Shown here piece by piece: positions 1 to 7,250 of a stretch of 11,076 bases of DNA. The stretch lies in assembly GCA_021804705.1 (NCBI GenBank), contig JAJZHC010000032.1, positions 1 to 11,076 on the forward strand, written 5' to 3'. The position numbers and the translations under genes were made by a program. The stretch is from Pseudomonadota bacterium (GTDB taxonomy: Bacteria > Pseudomonadota > Gammaproteobacteria > Burkholderiales > Ferrovaceae). The notes below the pieces were generated by a model. It did not search any database. It was not told the origin of the DNA and saw nothing but the letters and a program-made list of their open reading frames with translations. The first letter of the stretch is position 1. Every line of letters begins with the position of its first letter.

Positions 1-463
1 CTTTGCGGGCGGAGAAATATTTATTTCAAATCAAGTTGTTAATGATGAAATCCGGTCCGAAGCCTGCAGCCGGAATGCCTCCCTGGTGGCCGCCATCCCC
101 GACGTACGGGCGGGGTTACTGTCGCGCCAGCGCGCCTTTCGCCAGGCGCCAGGGCTCGTTGCCGACGGGCGCGACATGGGCTCGGTGGTCTTTCCTGACG
201 CGGCACTCAAGGTGTTTTTGACGGCGGCACCCGAAATTCGGGCACAGCGTCGGTATAACCAGTTGATGGATAAGGGAATCCCTGCTAATATGCAAAGCCT
301 TTTGCAGGACATTGAGGAGCGCGACGCCCGGGATGCATCCCGGGCCGTGGCTCCCCTGCAACGCGGCGAGGCTTTGCTACTCGACACCACGTCTTTAACC
401 ATCCAGCAGGCGGTGGATCAAGTCTTGGGCTGGTTTGCACAGGTAGCGCCCCGTTCGTCCTGA
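1..463 (+). CDS. cmk: Cytidylate kinase, C-terminal part (5' end outside window)
   Basis: Cytidylate kinase transfers phosphate from ATP to CMP or dCMP in the cytoplasm, for nucleotide recycling and CDP/dCDP supply. The open frame enters from the left edge (first whole codon at base 2) and ends at TGA 461-463, leaving about 153 residues of a protein usually near 220-230, so the N-terminal P-loop is missing. Visible are the end of the NMP-binding insert (NDEIRSE, then NASLVAAIP), the family motif VADGRDMGSVVFPDA, and the lid segment RAQRRYNQLMDKG. The ATG at base 86 is internal, because homology continues upstream of it. The next gene is rpsA, as in E. coli and many proteobacteria. Bases 10-60 are noticeably more AT-rich than the rest, but the frame stays open and the family pattern holds. 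Identification is firm. Confidence 0.95.
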   Translation, partial: FAGGEIFISNQVVNDEIRSEACSRNASLVAAIPDVRAGLLSRQRAFRQAPGLVADGRDMGSVVFPDAALKVFLTAAPEIRAQRRYNQLMDKGIPANMQSLLQDIEERDARDASRAVAPLQRGEALLLDTTSLTIQQAVDQVLGWFAQVAPRSS

Positions 464-489
464 TTTGAAGTGGCATTGATCGTCATGAA

Positions 490-573
490 GGGCACCTTGC
501 GCGATTCAGGGTGTTCTCGCAACTCTGCCGATGTGGTGCCCGTTTATAAACCTACCCCGTAGCGCGGCGGGCA
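490..573 (+). promoter_or_regulatory. Possible structured leader/control region upstream of rpsA
   Basis: This lies in the 136-base gap between cmk and rpsA. GGGCACC (490-496) is complementary to GGTGCCC (535-541), and directly inside it TTGCG (497-501) is complementary to CGCAA (518-522). Together they form a 12-base 5' arm whose partner strand has one 12-base bulge. TGCCCG (537-542) can instead pair with CGGGCA (568-573), which excludes the first helix because it uses the same bases. A TATAAA box resembling a sigma-70 -10 sits at 545-550, but I see no good -35 at the right distance. E. coli S1 represses translation of its own mRNA, so an RNA control element here is plausible; the folding is inferred by eye. 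Confidence 0.35.
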
Positions 574-599
574 ATTGAAATGAAACAAGGTCGTCAATA

Positions 600-2315
600 A
601 TGAATACAGCACAACAATCCCAGTCACCGATGGAAAGCTTTGCCAGCCTCTTTGAAGAGAGCTTGACGCACCAGGAAATGCGCTCGGGCGAAGTGATCAC
701 TGCAGAAGTGGTCAGCATCGATGCCAACATGGTGGTGGTCAACGCGGGCCTCAAGTCCGAGAGCCTGATCCCCATCGAAGAATTCAAGAACGATCGCGGC
801 GAACTGGAAGTCCAGGTCGGTGACTTCGTCAAGGTCGCGATCGATGCACTGGAAGACGGTTACGGTTCCACCAAACTGTCGCGCGAAAAGGCCAAACGCC
901 TCGCAGCCTGGCTGGATCTGGACGACGCGCTTGCCAAAGGCACGCTGGTGCAGGGTGTGGTGAGCGGCAAGGTCAAGGGCGGTCTTACCGTCATGGTCAA
1001 TGGCATCCGCGCTTTCCTGCCCGGTTCCCTTGTGGACGTGCGCCCCATCAAGGACACCACGCCCTTCGAGGGCAAGGAAATGGAGTTCAAGGTCATCAAG
1101 CTTGATCGCAAGCGCAACAACGTTGTGGTGTCGCGTCGTGCCGTGATGGAAGCCTCCCAGGGCGCCGATCGCCAGAACCTGCTGGAAAACCTCAAGGAAG
1201 GTGCTGTGGTCAAGGGCATCGTCAAGAACATTACCGATTACGGCGCGTTCGTGGATCTGGGTGGCATCGATGGGTTGCTGCACATCACCGATCTGGCCTG
1301 GCGTCGCGTCAAGCACCCTTCCGAAGTCCTCAATGTGGGCGATGAAGTGGAAGCCAAGGTGCTCAAGTTCGACCAGGAAAAAAACCGCGTTTCCCTCGGC
1401 CTCAAGCAGTTGGGCGAAGACCCATGGGTGGGCCTGGCACGTCGTTATCCCGAGCGTACCCGCCTGTTCGGCAAAGTCACCAACCTGACCGACTACGGCG
1501 CGTTCGTGGAAATCGAACAGGGCATCGAAGGCCTGGTGCACGTGTCGGAAATGGACTGGACCAACAAGAATGTTCATCCTTCCAAGGTGGTGCAGCTGGG
1601 CGATGAAGTCGAAGTCATGATCCTGGAAATCGACGAAGAGCGCCGCCGCATCTCACTGGGCATGAAGCAGTGCCGCGCCAACCCGTGGGAAGAGTTTGCC
1701 ATGACCCACAACAAGAATGACCATGTGCGCGGCCAGATCAAGTCCATCACCGACTTTGGCGTGTTCATTGGTCTGCCTGGCGGCATCGACGGGCTGGTGC
1801 ACCTCTCCGACCTGTCCTGGAACCAGACGGGCGAAGAGGCCGTTCACAACTACAAGAAGGGTGATGAAGTCGAGGCCCTGGTGCTGTCCATCGATGTGGA
1901 GCGCGAGCGCATTTCGCTGGGCATCAAGCAGCTCTCCGGCGACCCTTTCAGCAACTTTACGGCAAGCCATGACAAGGGTTCCCTGGTCAAGGGTGTGGTC
2001 AAGTCCGTGGATGCCAAGGGCGCCGTGATTGATCTCGGTGACGACATCGAAGGGTATCTGCGTGCTTCCGAAGTCTCGCGCGATCGCGTGGAAGACCTGC
2101 GCACCCATCTCAACGAAGGGGATGCCGTGGAAGCCGTGGTTCTCAACATTGATCGTAAAAACCGCGGAATCAATTTGTCCATCAAGGCTCGGGATGCTGT
2201 GGAAGAAACTGCTGCCATGCAGCGGGTGGCTTCCGAAAGCCCCGCCAACGCAGGCACCACCAGTTTGGGCGCATTGCTGAAAGCCAAGCTGGGCAACCCG
2301 GGTTCCAGCAACTAA
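600..2315 (+). CDS. rpsA: 30S ribosomal protein S1
   Basis: S1 is the large RNA-binding protein of the small ribosomal subunit; it captures mRNA and unfolds structured initiation regions. The 571 residues hold six S1 (OB-fold) repeats at about 28-96, 115-181, 199-269, 286-356, 373-443 and 459-530, close to the E. coli length of 557. Near-identical landmarks include LFEESL, GLKSES, NGIRAFLPGSLVDVRP, KRNNVVVSRRAV, TDYGAFVDLGG, WTNKN.HPSKVV and TDFG.FIGL.GGIDGLVHLSD. The start at ATG 600 follows AAGG (587-590) by nine bases and gives about ten residues before the conserved ESFASLFEESL, as is usual in betaproteobacteria; ATG 630 is a weaker alternative. The stop TAA overlaps the ribosome binding site of ihfB, so the two genes are probably cotranscribed. 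Confidence 0.98.
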   Translation: MNTAQQSQSPMESFASLFEESLTHQEMRSGEVITAEVVSIDANMVVVNAGLKSESLIPIEEFKNDRGELEVQVGDFVKVAIDALEDGYGSTKLSREKAKRLAAWLDLDDALAKGTLVQGVVSGKVKGGLTVMVNGIRAFLPGSLVDVRPIKDTTPFEGKEMEFKVIKLDRKRNNVVVSRRAVMEASQGADRQNLLENLKEGAVVKGIVKNITDYGAFVDLGGIDGLLHITDLAWRRVKHPSEVLNVGDEVEAKVLKFDQEKNRVSLGLKQLGEDPWVGLARRYPERTRLFGKVTNLTDYGAFVEIEQGIEGLVHVSEMDWTNKNVHPSKVVQLGDEVEVMILEIDEERRRISLGMKQCRANPWEEFAMTHNKNDHVRGQIKSITDFGVFIGLPGGIDGLVHLSDLSWNQTGEEAVHNYKKGDEVEALVLSIDVERERISLGIKQLSGDPFSNFTASHDKGSLVKGVVKSVDAKGAVIDLGDDIEGYLRASEVSRDRVEDLRTHLNEGDAVEAVVLNIDRKNRGINLSIKARDAVEETAAMQRVASESPANAGTTSLGALLKAKLGNPGSSN

Positions 2316-2324
2316 GGGGTTTTC

Positions 2325-2630
2325 ATGACGAAGTCCGAGCTCATTAGCCTGCTGTCAGATCGTTACACGCAGTTGGTTGCAAAAGATACGGAACTAGCTG
2401 TCAAGACGATCCTGGACGCCATGAGTCATAGCCTGGTGTCCGGCGAACGAATCGAGATTCGTGGCTTTGGTAGCTTTGGGCTGAATCACCGCCCCCCGCG
2501 TCTGGGACGCAATCCCAAGACGGGGGAGAAGGTCAGCGTTCCCGAGAAGTATGTGCCGCATTTCAAGGCCGGCAAGGAACTGCGTGACCGGGTGGATTAC
2601 CCCAAGTCGGAACCTCCCGCAGGTAACTGA
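2325..2630 (+). CDS. ihfB: Integration host factor subunit beta
   Basis: IHF-beta pairs with IHF-alpha (encoded elsewhere) to bind and sharply bend DNA at specific sites in replication, recombination and sigma-54 transcription. The 101 residues fit the HU/IHF family (usually 90-105). MTKSEL at the N-terminus, GERIEIRGFGSF (40-51), the beta-arm region with PPRLGRNPKTGEKV (57-70) containing the DNA-intercalating proline, and KYVPHFKAGKELRDRV identify it as the beta rather than the alpha subunit or HU. The start is set by AAGGGG (2314-2319) just upstream, overlapping the rpsA stop. The rpsA-ihfB order is conserved in proteobacteria. A hairpin terminator follows within five bases of the stop. The last ten residues are a short tail beyond the E. 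coli end. Confidence 0.97.
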   Translation: MTKSELISLLSDRYTQLVAKDTELAVKTILDAMSHSLVSGERIEIRGFGSFGLNHRPPRLGRNPKTGEKVSVPEKYVPHFKAGKELRDRVDYPKSEPPAGN

Positions 2631-2634
2631 AACT

Positions 2635-2667
2635 CGGCGGGCGTTGTGAAACGCCCGCCGTTTTATT
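2635..2667 (+). terminator. Intrinsic terminator after ihfB
   Basis: A perfect 10-bp GC-rich stem (CGGCGGGCGT at 2635-2644 with ACGCCCGCCG at 2651-2660) closes a six-base loop, TGTGAA, and is followed at once by TTTTATT. This is a textbook rho-independent terminator ending the rpsA-ihfB transcript. lapA starts only 13 bases after the T tract. Confidence 0.93.
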
Positions 2668-2679
2668 AGGGATGATCGG

Positions 2680-3000
2680 ATGGTTTACCTCAAATGGCTG
2701 GTGCGCATCATCATCTTCGTCCTGTTGCTGGGTTTTGCAGTCAAGAACCTGGAGCCGGTCACGCTCAACTATTTCATGGGGTATCAGTGGCAAGAGCCGC
2801 TGGTAGTCATCTTGCTGGCATTCACGATACTGGGCGTGGTGGTCGGTCTTCTGGCCGCCATGAGCACGTTGTTTCGCCAGCGCCGCGAAATCCAGGGCTT
2901 GCGTCGTGAACTGCGGCGCCTGGACAAGAACGTGAATGAAGCCCCCGCAACATCGCCCATCGCGGATACGGCCACGGCAGGCCATGTGGACGTGATGTGA
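2680..3000 (+). CDS. lapA: Inner-membrane protein LapA (DUF1049 family)
   Basis: LapA (YciS) is a small inner-membrane protein that in E. coli works with LapB in controlling lipopolysaccharide assembly and LpxC turnover. The 106 residues show two membrane segments, about 6-21 (LVRIIIFVLLLGFAV) and 40-62 (PLVVILLAFTILGVVVGLL), with a short loop holding the family's N-L-E-P-V-T-L-N-Y-F pattern. A basic, helical, coiled-coil-like cytoplasmic stretch follows (RQRREIQGLRRELRRLDK, 66-83). The start ATG follows AGGGA (2668-2672) by seven bases. lapB begins 49 bases after the stop, the usual pairing. The gene starts right behind the ihfB terminator, leaving no space for a conventional promoter between them. 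Confidence 0.9.
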   Translation: MVYLKWLVRIIIFVLLLGFAVKNLEPVTLNYFMGYQWQEPLVVILLAFTILGVVVGLLAAMSTLFRQRREIQGLRRELRRLDKNVNEAPATSPIADTATAGHVDVM

Positions 3001-3049
3001 AGAACCCATCACCTGTATTGGGTGAGCAGACAGGATCGCGTTCATTCTG

Positions 3050-4249
3050 ATGGATTTCCAATCTTACTGGTTACTGGCATTGCCGATGTTTTTTGGTCTG
3101 GGCTGGCTTGCTGCCCGGGTGGACATTCGCCACCTGTTGACCGAATCACGGGCCCTGCCAGCGTCCTATTTCAAGGGACTCAATTTTCTTCTCAACGAAC
3201 AGCCCGACAAGGCCATCGAGGCCCTGATCGAGGTGGCCCGTGCCGATCAGCAGACCGTCGAGCTGCATTTCGCCCTGGGCAGCCTGTTTCGTCGCCGCGG
3301 CGAGGTTGATCGGGCCACCCGCATGCACCAGAATCTGGTGGATAGAAGCGACCTGGGCAGCAGCCAGCGTACAGCGGCATTGCATGAGTTGGCCCAGGAC
3401 TATTTAAAAGCCGGCTTGCTGGACCGGGCTGAGGCCCTGTTTCAGGATTTGCGCAAAACCGAGTTTTCCGAATCGGCGTTGCGCTATTTGCTGGAGATTT
3501 ACGTCACCGAGAAAGACTGGCAGAAGGCCATTGAAACGGCAGAAGCCCTCGAAGTGGCCACCGGCGATTCATATCGCAGCGAAGTGGCCAACTTCCATTG
3601 CGAACGCGCGGCCATGGAATACAGTCACTCGCGTCTGGAAGAGGCGCGCGCCCAGATTGCCGCTGCGCTCGAAGCTCACCGCAAGTGCGTCCGGGCCAAC
3701 GTGATGCTGGGCAACTGGGCCCAGCGCGAAAGCCGTGATGGAGAGGCCGTGGCCATCTGGAAGCGCATCGAGGGCCAGGCACCCGAATACCTGTTCCTGA
3801 TTGCTGCACCCCTGATTGAATCCGCACGCAAACTGGGACAGACCACCGAGGCCCTGACATTGTTGCGTGGCTGGCAGCAGCGCTATCCCGCCCTCGATTT
3901 GCTGGGGGTGGTGTTTCAGGCCACTCTGGAAGAGGAGGGGGCCGAAAGCGCCCTGCGTCTGGTGCGCGAAGAATTGTACCGCAACCCGTCTCTTGGTGCG
4001 CTCGACAAATTCCTGGATGCGCAGCTTGCCACGGCAACGCCAGATCAACGTGCCGACGTACAAATGATGCGCGACCTGGTACATGCGCACAGCAGCCGCC
4101 TGTCCTTGTTTCAATGTGGCAGTTGCGGTTTCAAGGCGCGTACTTTTCATTGGCATTGTCCTGCCTGTGGCGGGTGGGACACCTATCCGCCACGCCGCAA
4201 TGCCGAGGGTGAACTGTCGCAGGCGGGCAGCAACCGGAGCGCGATGTAA
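3050..4249 (+). CDS. lapB: Lipopolysaccharide assembly protein LapB (TPR plus rubredoxin-type domain)
   Basis: LapB (YciM) is a membrane-anchored TPR protein; in E. coli it promotes FtsH-dependent degradation of LpxC, the committed enzyme of lipid A synthesis, and supports LPS assembly. The 399 residues (E. coli 389) comprise an N-terminal membrane helix (about 5-22), TPR repeats from about 36 to 340 (for example FKGLNFLLNEQPDKAIEAL and ALGSLFRRRGEVDRA), and a C-terminal metal-binding domain with Cys356-x2-Cys359 and Cys370-x2-Cys373, the rubredoxin-like element required in the family. The start at ATG 3050 gives an anchor that fits the family, though its Shine-Dalgarno is poor: AGGA (3032-3035) is 14 bases away. 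Coupling to lapA translation may help. The TAA shares one base with the pyrF ATG (TAATG). Confidence 0.94.
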   Translation: MDFQSYWLLALPMFFGLGWLAARVDIRHLLTESRALPASYFKGLNFLLNEQPDKAIEALIEVARADQQTVELHFALGSLFRRRGEVDRATRMHQNLVDRSDLGSSQRTAALHELAQDYLKAGLLDRAEALFQDLRKTEFSESALRYLLEIYVTEKDWQKAIETAEALEVATGDSYRSEVANFHCERAAMEYSHSRLEEARAQIAAALEAHRKCVRANVMLGNWAQRESRDGEAVAIWKRIEGQAPEYLFLIAAPLIESARKLGQTTEALTLLRGWQQRYPALDLLGVVFQATLEEEGAESALRLVREELYRNPSLGALDKFLDAQLATATPDQRADVQMMRDLVHAHSSRLSLFQCGSCGFKARTFHWHCPACGGWDTYPPRRNAEGELSQAGSNRSAM

Positions 4250-4962
4250 TGCTGGACCGCCCTGTCATCGTCGCACTGGATGCGGCCACCGAAGCCGCGG
4301 CCCGAACCCTCGCCGATCGTCTTGATCCGGCGCTGTGTCGGGTCAAGGTGGGCAAGGAGCTTTTTACGGTTGCCGGCCCGTCCTTCGTGGAATATCTGGT
4401 CAGGAAAGGGCACTCGGTTTTTCTGGACCTTAAATATCACGATATTCCCAATACCGTGGCAGCCGCCTGTCGTGCTGCTGCGGGGTTGGGTGTATGGATG
4501 GTGGACGTGCATGCCTCGGGAGGCCCGGCAATGCTCGAGGCTGCCCGCGATGCGCTGGAACCCGCCCAGGGCGCAGATCGCCCCAGGCTCATCGCCATTA
4601 CGGTGCTGACCAGTCTTGCCGAATCCGATCTGCAACGCATCGGTATGGCTGGCCCCATTCCCGATGCCGTGCTGCGCCTGGCACAACTCGCCGGCGATTG
4701 CGGGCTGGATGGCGTGGTGTCCTCGGCCAGCGAGGCCGCCATGTTGCGCACCCATGTGTCGCCTTCCTTTTTGCTGGTGACCCCGGGAATTCGTCTGCCA
4801 GGCGCTGCCAGGGATGACCAGGTGCGCATTGTCACGCCGCAGCAGGCCATTGCCGCAGGCTCAGACTATCTGGTGATTGGACGGCCCATCACGCAAAGCC
4901 CCGACCCCGTGGCGACCCTTTCCGAAATCAATGCATCACTCCAGAAAATAACACGATCATGA
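4249..4962 (+). CDS. pyrF: Orotidine 5'-phosphate decarboxylase
   Basis: This enzyme decarboxylates OMP to UMP, the last step of de novo pyrimidine synthesis, in the cytoplasm. The 237 residues match family length. Asp11 sits in VIVALDA, Lys33 in RVKVGKELF, and the catalytic Asp-x-Lys-x-x-Asp array is Asp60-Lys62-Asp65 in FLDLKYHDIPNT. The C-terminal phosphate-binding elements are TPGIRLPG (178-185) and VIGRPIT (209-215), the latter with the conserved arginine (Arg212). The start overlaps the lapB stop by one base and the end overlaps the ugd start (ATGA), so translation is probably coupled on both sides. E. coli also has lapAB next to pyrF. UMP made here ultimately feeds UDP-sugar synthesis, the substrate pool of the next gene. 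Confidence 0.97.
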   Translation: MLDRPVIVALDAATEAAARTLADRLDPALCRVKVGKELFTVAGPSFVEYLVRKGHSVFLDLKYHDIPNTVAAACRAAAGLGVWMVDVHASGGPAMLEAARDALEPAQGADRPRLIAITVLTSLAESDLQRIGMAGPIPDAVLRLAQLAGDCGLDGVVSSASEAAMLRTHVSPSFLLVTPGIRLPGAARDDQVRIVTPQQAIAAGSDYLVIGRPITQSPDPVATLSEINASLQKITRS

Positions 4963-6281
4963 AAATTTCCATCATCGGTACCGGCTATGTAGGCCTGGTC
5001 AGCGGCGCCTGTCTGGCAGAGGTGGGCAACCATGTGCTCTGTCTTGACCTGGACCCTGCAAAGATTGCCATCCTGCGCAATGGCGGCATTCCCATTTACG
5101 AGCCTGGCCTTGAAGCCATGGTCAACCGCAACGTGGCGGCAGGACGCCTGTCCTTTACCACCGATGTTGCCGAAAGCGTCGCCTATGGTCAGGTGCAATT
5201 CATTGCCGTGGGTACGCCTCCCGACGAAGACGGGTCGGCCGACTTGCAGCACGTGGTTGCGGCGGCGCGCAACATCGGTCGTTACATGGATAGCCGCAAG
5301 GTCATTGTGGACAAGTCCACGGTTCCCGTGGGCACGGCAGACAAGGTGCGTGCAGCCATCCAGGACGAACTGGCCACACGCGGCGTGAATGTGCCCTTCA
5401 GCGTGGTGTCCAACCCTGAATTCCTCAAGGAAGGGGCCGCAGTGGAGGATTTCATGAAGCCTGATCGCATCGTGGTGGGCGCTGAAGATCCTCACGCCAT
5501 CGAGGTCATGCGCGCGCTTTATGCGCCCTTCCAGCGCAACCACGAGCGCCTCATCCTGATGGACATCAAATCCGCCGAGCTCACCAAATACGCCGCCAAT
5601 GCCATGCTGGCCACGCGCATCTCCTTCATGAACGAACTGGCACTGCTGGCCGAGCGCCTGGGTGCCGACATCGAGCGCGTGCGTCAGGGCATCGGCTCTG
5701 ATCCGCGCATTGGTTACCAGTTTCTCTATCCCGGCTGCGGCTATGGCGGTTCCTGTTTTCCCAAGGATGTGCAGGCCCTGATGCGTACTGCTGCGGGCAG
5801 CGGCCTCGAGCTCAAGATCCTCAAATCGGTGGAGGCGGTCAATCAGCGCCAGAAGTCGGTGTTGCTGGAGAAGATCGTGAAACGTTTCGGTGAAAACCTG
5901 AGTGGCAGGCATTTTGCCGTGTGGGGGCTTGCATTCAAGCCCAATACGGACGACATGCGCGAGGCGCCCTCGCGAGTGCTGATCGATGGGTTGCACGCGC
6001 GTGGCGCCACTGTGGCGGCTTACGATCCGGTGGCCATGGACGAAGCCCGACACCTCTATGGCACCCCGGATTTCCTGCGCTTTGCACTCTCGCCCGAAGA
6101 CGCGTTGACAGAAGCCGATGCGCTGGTCATCGTGACCGAATGGAAGGAGTTTCGCAGTCCGGATTTTGACGCGATCAAAGCCACGCTGCGCCATCCGCTC
6201 ATCTATGATGGCCGCAACCTGTACGAACCGTTTCAGGTACGTCAGGCCGGGCTTGAATACTTTGGTATCGGAAGACTCTAA
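4959..6281 (+). CDS. ugd: UDP-glucose 6-dehydrogenase
   Basis: This enzyme oxidises UDP-glucose twice with NAD+ to give UDP-glucuronate, a precursor of capsule and exopolysaccharide and, in some bacteria, of aminoarabinose or uronic acids in LPS. The 440 residues show the N-terminal NAD-binding Rossmann motif GTGYVGLVSG (7-16), VGTPPDEDG (84-92), KSTVPVGT (119-126), SNPEFLKEG (151-159), the central helix with Lys210 and Asn214 (ELTKYAANAMLATRISFMNE), and the catalytic cysteine Cys266 in GYGGSCFPKD. The C-terminal UDP-binding domain has WGLAFKPNTDDMREAPS. All expected catalytic positions are present. It overlaps pyrF by four bases (ATGA) and hldA by one (TAATG). Related UDP-sugar dehydrogenases (UDP-ManNAc, GDP-mannose) are less likely given the overall match to Ugd. 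Confidence 0.95.
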   Translation: MKISIIGTGYVGLVSGACLAEVGNHVLCLDLDPAKIAILRNGGIPIYEPGLEAMVNRNVAAGRLSFTTDVAESVAYGQVQFIAVGTPPDEDGSADLQHVVAAARNIGRYMDSRKVIVDKSTVPVGTADKVRAAIQDELATRGVNVPFSVVSNPEFLKEGAAVEDFMKPDRIVVGAEDPHAIEVMRALYAPFQRNHERLILMDIKSAELTKYAANAMLATRISFMNELALLAERLGADIERVRQGIGSDPRIGYQFLYPGCGYGGSCFPKDVQALMRTAAGSGLELKILKSVEAVNQRQKSVLLEKIVKRFGENLSGRHFAVWGLAFKPNTDDMREAPSRVLIDGLHARGATVAAYDPVAMDEARHLYGTPDFLRFALSPEDALTEADALVIVTEWKEFRSPDFDAIKATLRHPLIYDGRNLYEPFQVRQAGLEYFGIGRL

Positions 6282-7225
6282 TGACGCTGAACGCTGCTTT
6301 GCTGGATCAATTTTCTGCCGCCCGCATTCTGGTGGTTGGGGATGTCATGCTGGACCGTTACTGGTTTGGCGATGTGAGCCGGATCTCACCAGAAGCGCCG
6401 GTACCGGTCGTGCTGGTGGGCAAGACCGAAGAACGTCCCGGGGGCGCCGCCAATGTGGCACGCGGCGTGGCAGCGCTGGGAGCGCACTGCGACCTGCTCT
6501 CGGTGTGTGGTGATGACGAGCCGGGAAGGCGCCTGGAACATCTGTTGAAAACCGATGGCGTACAGGCCGTGTTGCACCGCGACCCTACCATCGATACCAC
6601 CGTCAAACTGCGCGTCATTGGACGCCAGCAGCAACTGCTGCGCATCGATTTCGAAACCCAGCCCAGCCATGAAGTGCTGCTCACGAAGCTGAGTGGCTTT
6701 GCCACCATGCTGGACAATGTGGACCTCGTCATTCTGTCCGATTACGGCAAGGGTGGATTGCGTCACATCGAATCCATGATCGAGCAATGTCGCCGTGCCG
6801 GCAAACCCGTACTGGTGGACCCCAAAGGCGAGGACTATCGGCGTTATCGGGGGGCCACCCTGTTGACGCCTAACAAGTCGGAATTCCGTCAGGTGGCGGG
6901 TTCCTGGAAAAGCGATACGGAACTGGCGGCCAAAGCCGAAAAACTGCGTGCCGAGCTTAACCTCGACGCCCTGCTTGTCACCCGAAGCGAAGAAGGCATG
7001 ACCCTCTACCAGCCCGGTCGTGTCACGCACGAGCCCACCCATGCCCAGGAGGTCTATGATGTCAGTGGTGCGGGAGATACCGTGATTGCCACTCTGGGTG
7101 TGGCTGTGGCCTCTGGCATCGGCATGCAGGATGCCGTACGCCTGGCCAACCGGGCCGCCGGCATCGTGGTGGGTAAGTTGGGCACGGCAGTGGTCAGCCG
7201 TGAAGAATTGCGGCAATCCTTGTAA
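6281..7225 (+). CDS. hldA: D-glycero-beta-D-manno-heptose-7-phosphate kinase (stand-alone)
   Basis: This PfkB/ribokinase-family enzyme phosphorylates heptose 7-phosphate at C1 on the route to ADP-heptose, the sugar of the LPS inner core. The 314 residues include GDVMLDRYWFGDVSRISPEAPVP-type N-terminal sequence (20-42), the substrate-binding PGGAANVARG (53-62), SDYGKGGL (153-160), TPNKSEF (196-202) and the ATP-site/catalytic motif DVSGAGDT with Asp266 as the presumed base. It ends at Leu314 and lacks the C-terminal nucleotidyltransferase domain that makes E. coli HldE bifunctional, so it equals RfaE domain I (also called rfaE1). The adenylyltransferase (hldC/rfaE2) is not in this window. The ATG shares one base with the ugd stop. 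The PfkB fold is certain; heptose specificity rests on motifs plus the adjacent hldD. Confidence 0.93.
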   Translation: MTLNAALLDQFSAARILVVGDVMLDRYWFGDVSRISPEAPVPVVLVGKTEERPGGAANVARGVAALGAHCDLLSVCGDDEPGRRLEHLLKTDGVQAVLHRDPTIDTTVKLRVIGRQQQLLRIDFETQPSHEVLLTKLSGFATMLDNVDLVILSDYGKGGLRHIESMIEQCRRAGKPVLVDPKGEDYRRYRGATLLTPNKSEFRQVAGSWKSDTELAAKAEKLRAELNLDALLVTRSEEGMTLYQPGRVTHEPTHAQEVYDVSGAGDTVIATLGVAVASGIGMQDAVRLANRAAGIVVGKLGTAVVSREELRQSL

Positions 7226-7250
7226 ACAGCATACGGCAGGAACAACCAGC

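Noticed and set aside
10..60. AT-rich start of the window as a sign of horizontal transfer or a promoter
   Set aside because: The cmk frame reads straight through it with family-consistent residues in the variable NMP-binding insert, so it is ordinary coding sequence.
624..1577. Long minus-strand open frame (317 codons) opposite rpsA
   Set aside because: It is antisense to an unmistakable rpsA with conserved S1 repeats. The translation is His- and Phe-rich with no recognisable family, as expected for the complement of GC-rich, codon-biased sequence.
3004..3025. Hairpin between lapA and lapB as a terminator
   Set aside because: The stems are only five base pairs, two registers compete, and no T tract follows.
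4866..6194. Long minus-strand open frame (442 codons) opposite ugd
   Set aside because: It mirrors the full Ugd coding region. Its product is rich in His, Gly and Arg with no domain seen, and it has no good ribosome binding site or gene context.
7086..7250. N-terminal extension of hldD
   Set aside because: It lies wholly inside the hldA 3' end. The cofactor motif and a good ribosome binding site put the real start at 7251.
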